Source: GCA-002840305 sp964394905
GTDB lineage: Bacteria; Patescibacteriota; Patescibacteriia; Patescibacteriales; UBA12465
Direction: 5' to 3'
Assembly (NCBI GenBank): GCA_964394905.1
Contig: CAYMZF010000014.1
Coordinates: 1-14,428, forward strand
DNA: 14,428 nucleotides
Every line of letters starts with the position of its first letter. Positions within the stretch are counted from its first letter, which is position 1. This document shows, in pieces, positions 7,064 to 13,964 of the stretch. Under the pieces are notes generated by a model. It saw only the letters and a list, made by a program, of their open reading frames with translations. It had not been told where the DNA came from and did no database searches. The translations under genes and the position numbers were made by a program.

Positions 7064-8377
7064 TTATTGTATATTTAAATAATTTTTAAATTTAGTTAAA
7101 AATATTTCCATGCTTTTTTTTCTAATCGGAGCAACTTCATTTAAAACATCACTGACTTTAACCCATTTCCAATTAGAATGATCCCAAAAATTTAATTTAA
7201 TATCGGAATCAGTTCCGTAAAATTCAGCCAGTAATAAACTTTGTTTTTGTCCTTTAAAACCATACTTTCCTTTATGATTGGTTTTGTATTTATAAACATT
7301 TTTATATATTTTATTGGGAGTAAAATTAACTATACCCAATTCTTCGTATAATTCTCGGCTGCCGGCTAATTTAATTTTATCACTATCCAATCCTCCTTGC
7401 GGTATTTGCCAATGACCCCTTTCCTCACTTCTTTCCACTAATAATACTTGATAATTTTCTAACGGATCACGAGTTTTATTTTCTAAAGCCATATACGGAA
7501 CCGGACATTTTTTATACAGAAAACAAGCTACATTTTTTCGATAAAAAAAAGGATTAACAAAACGCCACACACAAAATTTAAACAAAAAGACAAAAACGGC
7601 TCGATAAATTCTTTTATAGCGATGAGGTTGTTTTATAAGTCGCCATAACCATTCCAGTCCCATTTTTCTCATAATTTGAGGAGCTCGTTTTATTTTACCG
7701 GTTAAAAAGTCCAAACCACCGCCAATACCGATAGCTAATTTAACGGTCGGTAATTTGTTTAAATTATGATAAATAAATTTTTCTTGATAAGGTGCCCCGA
7801 AATTACAAACCAAAATATCGGCCGAAAAGTCCAGTAGTTTATTAGTCGCTAAAAATTCTAATTTATTATTAATCTTTACTTCCACTTTTCTGGCTAAACG
7901 GGTAAAAAAATTATTTTTTTGAAAATCAAATGATAGAAACTTTTTTTCAGTCGGAACTTTAAAATCAAGAGTATGATCTTCAATTAAAAAGTTTAAATTA
8001 GGAAAACGATTTTTTAAAGCGATAGATAATTCCGTAGATGAAGACAGTCCGTCTTTATTATTAATCAACAATACTTTTTTATTCTGTTGTTCGGCAATCT
8101 TTAAAATTTCAATAATAGCGTCAGCTCCGGTAAAACGATATAATTTTTTACCGCTTAACATCGCAGCTATTTTTAAACCAAAACCGTCAGCTAAAGATAA
8201 ATCGGCTTTATTTAAAATATAAAAAAGCTCTTCATCTTTTTGGGCTTGAAGTAATATTTCCGGATTGGGCGTAACTATATAATTTTGTTTGGTAGAATTT
8301 AAAAACTTAATAATTTTAGTCAATAAATCAGGTTGCTTAACAGTATTATCAATATCTACCCCTAAAATATTTATCAT
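7064..8377 (-). CDS. WecG/TagA/CpsF-family glycosyltransferase fused to a Nudix hydrolase
   Basis: A 437-residue two-domain protein. Residues 1-256 are a GT26 glycosyltransferase of the type that adds N-acetylmannosamine to a lipid-linked sugar in wall-polymer synthesis. Its motifs are TPNPE (36-40), LADGFGL (62-68) with likely catalytic D64, FGAPYQEKF (193-201), GGGLDFLTG (219-227) and KRAPQIMRKMGLEWLWRL (230-247). A stretch of about 30 residues near 140-175 looks inserted relative to the family. A basic, aromatic segment (251-281) resembles the membrane-touching appendage of TagA. Residues about 282-437 are a Nudix domain with HWQIPQGG (322-329), as in RppH or Ap4A hydrolases. Its core REL-x-EE-x-G (341-348) is intact, but the Nudix box is one residue short, and D333 takes the place of the usual first Glu. 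It is the first gene of an operon with gltX. The Nudix substrate is unknown. Confidence 0.88.
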   Translation of the reverse strand: MINILGVDIDNTVKQPDLLTKIIKFLNSTKQNYIVTPNPEILLQAQKDEELFYILNKADLSLADGFGLKIAAMLSGKKLYRFTGADAIIEILKIAEQQNKKVLLINNKDGLSSSTELSIALKNRFPNLNFLIEDHTLDFKVPTEKKFLSFDFQKNNFFTRLARKVEVKINNKLEFLATNKLLDFSADILVCNFGAPYQEKFIYHNLNKLPTVKLAIGIGGGLDFLTGKIKRAPQIMRKMGLEWLWRLIKQPHRYKRIYRAVFVFLFKFCVWRFVNPFFYRKNVACFLYKKCPVPYMALENKTRDPLENYQVLLVERSEERGHWQIPQGGLDSDKIKLAGSRELYEELGIVNFTPNKIYKNVYKYKTNHKGKYGFKGQKQSLLLAEFYGTDSDIKLNFWDHSNWKWVKVSDVLNEVAPIRKKSMEIFLTKFKNYLNIQ

Positions 8378-8402
8378 AATAAAAACTTAATTAACTTAGT
8401 TT

Positions 8403-8431
8403 ATTATATATTAAATATTACTTTTAGTAAA
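8403..8431 (-). promoter_or_regulatory. Promoter of the glycosyltransferase-Nudix/gltX operon
   Basis: On the minus strand a -35 box TTTACT (8431-8426, 4 of 6) and a perfect -10 box TATAAT (8408-8403) have a 17-base spacer. The predicted start is near 8396, giving a leader of about 19 bases before the ATG at 8377. No Shine-Dalgarno sequence is seen in that leader. Confidence 0.5.
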
Positions 8432-8437
8432 TGACTA

Positions 8438-8467
8438 TTGGACTTTTAATTAAAAATTTGATAAAAT
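8438..8467 (+). promoter_or_regulatory. Promoter of the corA-like gene
   Basis: TTGGAC (8438-8443) is a weak -35 box. TAAAAT (8462-8467) is a 5-of-6 -10 box, preceded by TGA, making an extended -10. The spacer is 18 bases. Transcription would start near 8474, about 30 bases before the ATG at 8504. It lies back to back with the minus-strand promoter in the same 126-base intergenic region. Confidence 0.4.
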
Positions 8468-8503
8468 TTTAATATTAAGAAAACTTCATTTTAAAAAAAT
8501 TTT

Positions 8504-9451
8504 ATGAAAAATTTTGAACAAATATCAAAAAAAATACAAGTTTTAACGATTGATAATCCACGTCAGCCGTCTAAAATTCAATGGTATAATATCGTTAATC
8601 CGAAAAAAAAAGAAATTGAATATTTAAAAAATAAATTTGACTTTAAAGATAAACACTTAGAAGCTTCTTTGGTTAGAATTTCGGCTCAACGACCGATGAT
8701 TTTTGAAGAAAAAGATTATGTTTTTATTATTCTTCATTTTCCGGTAGTTGAAAAAGGCCAAGTAGTTCCGGGAGAAATTGAATTTTTTATCGGTCACGGA
8801 TACCTAATAACTTTACACGACAACAAAATAAAAACTTTAGAAGATTTTTGTAAATATTGTAAAAACGATTCGGTTTTTTTAGAATCATACAGTTTGGAAT
8901 CTTCCGCTGTTTTGCTTTATGAAATATTAGAAAAATTAATTCAAGATTCCTATGCCTTGCTTGACGGAAATAATATTGAAATTAATAAATTAGAAAAAGG
9001 AATTTTTGAAAGCGAGCAAGAAGTTATCACTTCTCAATTATTAATTCTAAAAAGAAACATTATTAATATTCGTCGCATTGTTCAAAACCATAAAAATATC
9101 ATGAAAAAACTAACTGAAATGAAAAGCAGTTTAGTTTCAAAAGAACAAATCATGAAATATTACGGAACTTTAGCCGAACACAGCGAAAGAATTTGGGAAT
9201 TTTCTGAAACTCAAAAAGAAATCATTGATTCACTACAAAACACCAGTGAATCTATCAGTGACAACAAAACCAATAATATTATGAAAACTTTAACCGTTCT
9301 CTCGGCTATTTTGATGCCGATGAACTTATTGGCTACTATTTTAGGAATGAATTTATCCCCTGGAAGTAGTTCTTTTTCTTTAGTTATTCTTTCAATGATT
9401 ATTATAGCCATTGTTTTATTAATATTTTTCAGAAAAAAGAAATGGTTATAA
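8504..9451 (+). CDS. corA: CorA-family divalent metal ion transporter
   Basis: Predicted magnesium/cobalt channel of the inner membrane, pentameric in characterised relatives. The 315-residue protein has a large soluble N-terminal domain (1-255) including the long charged helix that forms the CorA funnel (about 145-255). Two C-terminal membrane segments follow, about 260-280 and 291-309. Between them lies the pore signature G281-M-N283, the selectivity filter of the family. The usual YGMNF is here LGMNL, so the flanking aromatic residues are missing. The protein ends with basic RKKKWL on the cytoplasmic side. The gene has its own promoter and a strong terminator right after the stop codon, so it is a single-gene unit. 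The exact ion specificity cannot be read from sequence. Confidence 0.92.
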   Translation: MKNFEQISKKIQVLTIDNPRQPSKIQWYNIVNPKKKEIEYLKNKFDFKDKHLEASLVRISAQRPMIFEEKDYVFIILHFPVVEKGQVVPGEIEFFIGHGYLITLHDNKIKTLEDFCKYCKNDSVFLESYSLESSAVLLYEILEKLIQDSYALLDGNNIEINKLEKGIFESEQEVITSQLLILKRNIINIRRIVQNHKNIMKKLTEMKSSLVSKEQIMKYYGTLAEHSERIWEFSETQKEIIDSLQNTSESISDNKTNNIMKTLTVLSAILMPMNLLATILGMNLSPGSSSFSLVILSMIIIAIVLLIFFRKKKWL

Positions 9452-9498
9452 ATTGATTATAATCCAATAAAAATAAGGTAAAAACAAGAAAAATATAC

Positions 9499-9530
9499 AA
9501 AAAGTCGGTTTTTTATAAAATCGACTTTTT
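9499..9530 (+). terminator. Rho-independent terminator after corA
   Basis: A 14-bp stem (9499-9512 with 9517-9530, one G-U pair) has the loop TTAT. The T-run is the last five bases of the stem. It begins 47 bases after the corA stop codon. The next promoter starts only three bases beyond it. Confidence 0.72.
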
Positions 9531-9533
9531 CTG

Positions 9534-9562
9534 TTGACATTATTTTTAATTTGTGATAAAGT
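9534..9562 (+). promoter_or_regulatory. Strong promoter of the GT4 glycosyltransferase gene
   Basis: A perfect -35 TTGACA (9534-9539) has a 17-base spacer and then TAAAGT (9557-9562) with an upstream TGA, an extended -10. The predicted start is near 9569. The leader then holds a small 7-bp AU-rich hairpin (9577-9583 with 9588-9594) before the ATG at 9603. This is the best promoter match in the window. Confidence 0.65.
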
Positions 9563-9602
9563 ACATCATTATTCCTAATTGAACTTATTCAATTTTAAAT
9601 AT

Positions 9603-10709
9603 ATGAAAATATATATTATCGGACAAAAAGGAATTCCAGCCATTTCGGGCGGAGTAGAAAATCATGTTACCAATTTAGCTATTAAATTAGCTGAAGCCGG
9701 TCATGATGTTTTTGCTTATACTCGACGCAATTATACCAGTAAAAATTTTATTGAGTTTATGGGAGTTAAACTTATTTCCCTACCCAGTGTCGGAACTAAA
9801 AATTTAGATGCTATCAGTCATACTTTCTTGGCTTGTTTAGATTTTATAATAAAAAGAAAAGACGCTGACATCATTCATTTTCATTCTATTGGTCCATCTT
9901 CTTTAATTTGGTTAGTAAAATTGTTTAGACCAAAAGTTAAAGTTGTCTTTACTTTTCACAGTCAATGTTATTTTAATACTAAATGGGGAAAATTTGCTAA
10001 ATTCTATTTAAGTTTAGGCGAAAGAATCGGTTGTCAAAAAGCGGATGAAGTTATCGTTATTTCCAAAAATTTAAAGAAATATGTAGAAGAAAAATATCAC
10101 CGTACCGCCAACTATATTCCTAACGGGGTTAATATAACAGAAAGTCGGGTTGTTGATTTAATCAGAACCAATTGGGGTTTAGAAAAAGACTCATATATTT
10201 TATCTGTTTCTCGTTTAGTAAAAAACAAAGGATTGGAATATTTAATTTCAGCTTACAAGAATTTAGATACTGATAAAAAATTAGTGATTGTCGGTAACGG
10301 TAATTATCAAGAAGAATTAAAAAAATTGGCCGGTGATAATCATAATATTATTTTTACCGATAATCAAAACGGTCAAGTTTTGGAAGAATTATATTCCAAC
10401 ACCGCTCTTTTTGTTCAACCATCCGAAGCGGAAGGTTTATCTATCGCTCTACTGGAAGCCGCTTCTTTTAAATTACCGATACTTATAAGTGATATTGAGG
10501 CTAATAAAGAAATTATGGGAGATGAAGCTTTTAGTTTTGTAAGTAAAGATATTAAGGACTTAGAAAAGCAATTAACCTTGTTTTTAAAGGGTGAAAATCG
10601 TTCTAGTATTGATAAAAATATAGAAATTGTGTATAATAAAGTACGTTCTAAATACAATTGGAACGATATCGTTTTACAAACAATGGCGATATACAAGAAA
10701 GTTCTTTAA
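9603..10709 (+). CDS. GT4-family glycosyltransferase
   Basis: Retaining GT-B glycosyltransferase, 368 residues from the chosen start, probably acting at the cytoplasmic membrane face in surface glycan synthesis. The N-terminal domain has GQKGIPAISGGVE (7-19), the glycine-rich acceptor-side loop of the family. The C-terminal domain has SVSRLVKNKGLE (201-212), with R204 and K209 as donor phosphate contacts. The E-x7-E motif is E277 to E285 (EGLSIALLE). An upstream in-frame TTG at 9579 would add eight residues, but it falls inside the leader hairpin, and the first-strand motif MKIYIIG begins naturally at the ATG at 9603, so the ATG is preferred. There is no signal peptide or membrane segment. 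Acceptor and donor sugars cannot be assigned. It is not part of a visible polysaccharide cluster. Confidence 0.88.
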   Translation: MKIYIIGQKGIPAISGGVENHVTNLAIKLAEAGHDVFAYTRRNYTSKNFIEFMGVKLISLPSVGTKNLDAISHTFLACLDFIIKRKDADIIHFHSIGPSSLIWLVKLFRPKVKVVFTFHSQCYFNTKWGKFAKFYLSLGERIGCQKADEVIVISKNLKKYVEEKYHRTANYIPNGVNITESRVVDLIRTNWGLEKDSYILSVSRLVKNKGLEYLISAYKNLDTDKKLVIVGNGNYQEELKKLAGDNHNIIFTDNQNGQVLEELYSNTALFVQPSEAEGLSIALLEAASFKLPILISDIEANKEIMGDEAFSFVSKDIKDLEKQLTLFLKGENRSSIDKNIEIVYNKVRSKYNWNDIVLQTMAIYKKVL

Positions 10710-10743
10710 CAAATCATTTTAATACCTCCTACTGTTAATGTTC

Positions 10744-10801
10744 TATTGGTTGATACTATAAAGGTTTTTAAGTTTAGAAGCTTTTATAGTATTAACCAAT
10801 A
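10744..10801 (+). repeat. Long inverted repeat (21-bp hairpin) upstream of the gap
   Basis: Arms 10744-10764 and 10781-10801 pair over 21 positions, 19 as Watson-Crick pairs and two as G-U in the plus-strand RNA, with a 16-base loop. In minus-strand RNA the same two positions become A-C mismatches, hinting that plus-strand RNA is the structured product. No T-run follows on either strand, so it is not a normal terminator. The stem ends nine bases before an ATG (10811). The remaining bases 10710-10743 between the glycosyltransferase and the repeat hold nothing I recognise. Confidence 0.75.
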
Positions 10802-10810
10802 AAATAGCCA

Positions 10811-10842
10811 ATGACAAAAGAAGAAATAGCAAAAAAAGAAAA
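10811..10842 (+). CDS. Possible 5' end of an unknown gene cut by the assembly gap
   Basis: An ATG nine bases after the 21-bp hairpin opens a lysine/glutamate-rich frame (MTKEEIAKKE, then into Ns). The frame after the gap is not its continuation, because it would have to read through a terminator hairpin. A plus-strand terminator beyond the gap fits a short gene or RNA lying mostly in the missing sequence. Ten codons are too few to name it, and there is no Shine-Dalgarno sequence. Confidence 0.25.
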
Positions 10843-10942
10843 NNNNNNNNNNNNNNNNNNNNNNNNNNNNNNNNNNNNNNNNNNNNNNNNNNNNNNNNNN
10901 NNNNNNNNNNNNNNNNNNNNNNNNNNNNNNNNNNNNNNNNNN
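10843..10942. other. Assembly gap of exactly 100 Ns
   Basis: Exactly one hundred N bases, the conventional filler for a scaffold join of unknown length. True distance and even adjacency of the two sides rest on read-pair or similar linking and cannot be judged here. Confidence 0.98.
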
Positions 10943-10943
10943 A

Positions 10944-10973
10944 AGAGCTTCTTTTCAGAAGCTCTCTTTTTTT
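10944..10973 (+). terminator. Rho-independent terminator downstream of the gap
   Basis: A perfect 8-bp stem (10944-10951 with 10958-10965), loop TTTTCA, is followed by C and seven Ts on the plus strand. It therefore ends a plus-strand transcript coming out of the gap. It also lies 14 bases past the 3' end of the convergent pyrG and may help end that transcript; the U-tract needed on the minus strand is hidden by Ns. Confidence 0.75.
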
Positions 10974-10986
10974 ATCTAAAACTAAT

Positions 10987-12672
10987 TTATTTCTTTTTAT
11001 TTTTTATCTTCTTTATTCCGGCTGAAACTTTAACAAACTCAACAAATAACGGATGAGGATCAAGCGGTCTTGATAAATATTCGGGATGAAATTGAACTCC
11101 GACAAAAAATGGATGATCTTTTATTTCTACTGCTTCTACAATATTACCGTCCGGTGAAGTTCCGGCCACTATTAGTCCTTTTTTTTCAAATAGTTCTCGA
11201 TACTCATTATTAAATTCATAACGATGACGATGTCGTTCTGAGATTAAGTCCGACTTCCCCATTTTTTTGTAAGCTTGAGACAAAACTGTATTTGGTTTTA
11301 ATTTACAAGGCCAAGCTCCTAAACGAATAGTTCCGCCATAACCTTTCTTTTTTATTAATTCAGCTTGTCCGGGCATAATATGAATAACTTTGTTTTTACT
11401 CTTGAAGTTAATTTCTTCACTAGTAGCATCTTTTAAACCGCAAACATCTTGAGCAAATTCAATTACGGCCATTTGCATACCATAGCATAAACCCAAATAT
11501 GGAATTTTCTTTTCCCGACAATATTTTATGGTTTTTATTTTTCCTTGTGAACCGCGACTACCCCAACCTTGCGGGACAATTATACCCTGTAAACCTTGCA
11601 AGCATTTAGTTCCTTCTTTTTCGATAGTTTCGGCGGCAATCCATTCTAATCGTGGTTTAATTTTATTATATGCTCCGGCATGTTTTATAGCTTCAATTAC
11701 GGAAATATATGAATCAGTTAAAGAAAAACCGCCCGAAGCAAAATATTTTCCAACAATACCGATTTTTACTTCTTGTTTAGGGTTTTTAACATTCTTTATC
11801 ATATCAACCCATTTTTGAACGTTTTGTCTTGATTCTTTAGTCGCTTTAGATTTTAAACCTAATTTTTTTAAAATTTTATTACCTAAATCATTTTTTTCAA
11901 AATTTAGCGGAATCTCATAAATAGATTCAATGTCCGGCGCAGCAATAACATCTTCTTTTTGAATATTACAATGAATAGCAATTTTTTCACGTCTAACATT
12001 ATCAATATTTTGTTCGGCTCGAGCTATTATAAAATTAGGTTGAATACCGGCCGAATTTAAAGTTCTGACGGCATGTTGAGTCGGTTTAGTTTTCATTTCT
12101 CCGATTTTATTGGGAAGCGGTAAATAAGAAACCATAACAAACAAAACATCATTCGGTTTTTGTAATTTTAAAATTCTGGCCGCTTCCAAAAATAATAAAT
12201 TTTCGTATTCTCCGACCGTTCCCCCAATTTCAATTGTTACGATTTCAGCTCCGGTCTTTTTTACCGCTTTATTTATTCGCTCAATAATTTCCATGGGAAT
12301 ATGCGGAACCACTTGAACACATTTTCCTTGATATTCTAAATTTCTTTCTCTGTTAATAACCGTTTGATAAACTCGTCCCGTAGTCATGTAATTTTCTCGG
12401 TAAATATTTTTATTTAAAAATCGTTCGTAATTACCTAAGTCTTGATCGGTTTCATCGCCGTCATCAGTTACAAAAACTTCTCCGTGTTCAATCGGATTCA
12501 TGGTTCCGGCATCAATATTGATATAGGGATCAATTTTAATAGCGCTAACATTATATCCTTTATTGGATAAAATTTGACCGATAGAAGCGGCCGTTATTCC
12601 CTTTCCTACACCGGACATTACACCGCCAACCACAAAAATATACTTTGTTTTTATCTTTTTTTTATTTTTCAT
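10987..12672 (-). CDS. pyrG: CTP synthase
   Basis: Makes CTP from UTP, ATP and glutamine. The 561-residue protein has both expected halves. The N-terminal synthetase (about 10-275) has the P-loop GGVMSGVGKGITAAS (16-30), KIDPYINIDAGTMNP (46-60) and HGEVFVTDDGDETD (63-76). The C-terminal class I glutamine amidotransferase (about 302-550) has nucleophile C396 (GLCYGMQ) and H529 and E531 (FHPE). SERHRHRYEFN (478-488) is the conserved amidotransferase motif. Two positions differ from the common bacterial form: GGVMSGVGKG instead of the usual GGVVSSLGKG, and VPQGWGSRG (366-374) where most enzymes have PGGFG. The last residues are a lysine-rich tail. The ATG is 13 bases past a hairpin that separates it from the S41 peptidase gene, and no own promoter is evident, so it may depend on read-through. 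Confidence 0.97.
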   Translation of the reverse strand: MKNKKKIKTKYIFVVGGVMSGVGKGITAASIGQILSNKGYNVSAIKIDPYINIDAGTMNPIEHGEVFVTDDGDETDQDLGNYERFLNKNIYRENYMTTGRVYQTVINRERNLEYQGKCVQVVPHIPMEIIERINKAVKKTGAEIVTIEIGGTVGEYENLLFLEAARILKLQKPNDVLFVMVSYLPLPNKIGEMKTKPTQHAVRTLNSAGIQPNFIIARAEQNIDNVRREKIAIHCNIQKEDVIAAPDIESIYEIPLNFEKNDLGNKILKKLGLKSKATKESRQNVQKWVDMIKNVKNPKQEVKIGIVGKYFASGGFSLTDSYISVIEAIKHAGAYNKIKPRLEWIAAETIEKEGTKCLQGLQGIIVPQGWGSRGSQGKIKTIKYCREKKIPYLGLCYGMQMAVIEFAQDVCGLKDATSEEINFKSKNKVIHIMPGQAELIKKKGYGGTIRLGAWPCKLKPNTVLSQAYKKMGKSDLISERHRHRYEFNNEYRELFEKKGLIVAGTSPDGNIVEAVEIKDHPFFVGVQFHPEYLSRPLDPHPLFVEFVKVSAGIKKIKNKKK

Positions 12673-12685
12673 AGCGCAATTTTTA

Positions 12686-12710
12686 AAAAGCCGTTTCTAA
12701 AACGGCTTTT
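12686..12710 (-). terminator. Hairpin between the S41 peptidase gene and pyrG: terminator or attenuator
   Basis: A perfect 11-bp stem (12686-12696 with 12700-12710) has a 3-base loop and ends in a U-run on the minus strand. It begins three bases after the S41 stop codon and ends 13 bases before the pyrG ATG. It has the form of a rho-independent terminator inside an otherwise tight gene run. Confidence 0.7.
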
Positions 12711-12712
12711 AT

Positions 12713-13960
12713 TTATTTAAAAAAATTTTTAGCTTCATCTAATTGGGGATCGCGACCATTTTCATAATCATCATAGGTAAGTTTTATTTCTTTATCGGGA
12801 GTTATTCCAGTTTCGTTGATGCTTTGTCCATAAGGAGTCAACCATTTAGCCACGGTAACTTTAACAGCTGAACCATCAGCCAAATTTTCCACTACTTGAA
12901 CCGAACCCTTGCCATAACTTTTTTCTCCGATAATTGTAGCCTTTCCATAATCTTTCAAGGCTCCGGCTAAAATTTCCGAAGCGGAAGCGCTACCTCCATT
13001 TATTAATACTACTGTCGGATAATCTTTTAAACCACTAGAACCATTAGCTCGATATTCGGTAGCCGTACCATCACTAAATTTTTCAATTACCGCCACTTCA
13101 CCGTTTACCCATTCACCTAACATAGAGACGGCTGTTTCTAAATAACCTCCGGGATTATTTCTTAAATCAATTATTATTCCTTGGGGTTTAACGGTTTGAA
13201 TTTCTTTAACGGCTTGAATAAACAAAGATTGGGTATCATCATTAAAAGAATTTATTGATATTAAAAAAATATTATTATCTAATTTTTCATAAGTCAAACT
13301 TTTTATTACCACTGTATCTCTGATAATTGATATTTTTTTTATATCTTCAAAACCGTCTCGAAAAATACTTAAAACTACTTCCGTTCCTTTATCTCCTTTT
13401 ATTTTTCCGACCGCTTCGTTAATATCCATGTTTTGGGTGCTTTCACCGTTAATCTCTAGTATCTTATCACCGGCCATAATACCCGCTTTTTGAGCTGGAG
13501 CCCCGTCAATCGGCGAAATAACGGTCAAAAGCTCATCTCTAACACCAAGTTCGGCTCCGATTCCTTCAAAAGTTCCGGACATATCTTCGTTAAAAGATTT
13601 ATTCTCTTGCGGATCCATAAACTCTGAATAAGGATCGCCCAAAGACGAAACCAAACCGTCAAGCGAACCATAAAACATTTCTTTATCACTTACTTCATCT
13701 TTATTTACATAAGAATTTTTTATTATATCCCAAACCTTCCAATAATAATCAAAATCAATGTTTTGCGACCACTTGCCATCAACTTTTTGATATTTACCAG
13801 TTAAAGCTCCTAAATACAAAGCTTCTTTTTCGGCTACTTGGCCTACCGTTTTATTAACGACAGCCAAATAAGTTCCACTTAAAAAAATAAAAGCTAATAT
13901 TATTATAACAAGAAAACCTTTTAAAATTTTCTTTAATATATTTTTAGTTTTTCTGAGCAT
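12713..13960 (-). CDS. S41-family carboxy-terminal processing peptidase (CtpA/CtpB-like)
   Basis: Membrane-anchored serine protease acting outside the cytoplasm, where relatives trim C-termini of envelope proteins. Counted from the chosen start it has 415 residues: a basic N-terminus, one hydrophobic anchor (about 13-35), a PDZ domain (about 132-204, with GIGAEL) and the S41 catalytic domain (about 215-395). The catalytic residues are S326 in GSASASE, K351 in SYGKG and Q355, with the same 25 and 4 residue spacings as in Prc and CtpB. A longer frame reaches an ATG at 14008, but that would overlap the upstream gene by 44 bases. The ATG at 13960 lies four bases after the upstream stop and gives a natural signal anchor, so it is preferred. 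It forms an operon with the upstream tsaC-like gene. Confidence 0.93.
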   Translation of the reverse strand: MLRKTKNILKKILKGFLVIIILAFIFLSGTYLAVVNKTVGQVAEKEALYLGALTGKYQKVDGKWSQNIDFDYYWKVWDIIKNSYVNKDEVSDKEMFYGSLDGLVSSLGDPYSEFMDPQENKSFNEDMSGTFEGIGAELGVRDELLTVISPIDGAPAQKAGIMAGDKILEINGESTQNMDINEAVGKIKGDKGTEVVLSIFRDGFEDIKKISIIRDTVVIKSLTYEKLDNNIFLISINSFNDDTQSLFIQAVKEIQTVKPQGIIIDLRNNPGGYLETAVSMLGEWVNGEVAVIEKFSDGTATEYRANGSSGLKDYPTVVLINGGSASASEILAGALKDYGKATIIGEKSYGKGSVQVVENLADGSAVKVTVAKWLTPYGQSINETGITPDKEIKLTYDDYENGRDPQLDEAKNFFK

Positions 13961-13964
13961 AATT

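Noticed and set aside
9579..9602. TTG start adding eight residues to the GT4 glycosyltransferase
   Set aside because: It lies in the leader hairpin about ten bases from the predicted transcription start. The ATG at 9603 begins exactly at the first beta-strand of the fold.
10715..10730. Perfect AGGAGG on the minus strand, seven bases before an ATG
   Set aside because: The frame is only three codons (Met-Ile-Cys-stop) and continues antisense to the glycosyltransferase. Probably chance, though it is the best SD match in the window.
10811..11056. An open frame running through the Ns to 11056 on the plus strand
   Set aside because: Its right half lies over a terminator hairpin and the antisense of the pyrG 3' end, and the Ns hide any stop. 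Only the first ten codons are kept as a possible gene start.
11528..11818. Plus-strand open frame of about 96 codons
   Set aside because: Lies wholly antisense to the well-supported pyrG and shows no recognisable motif.
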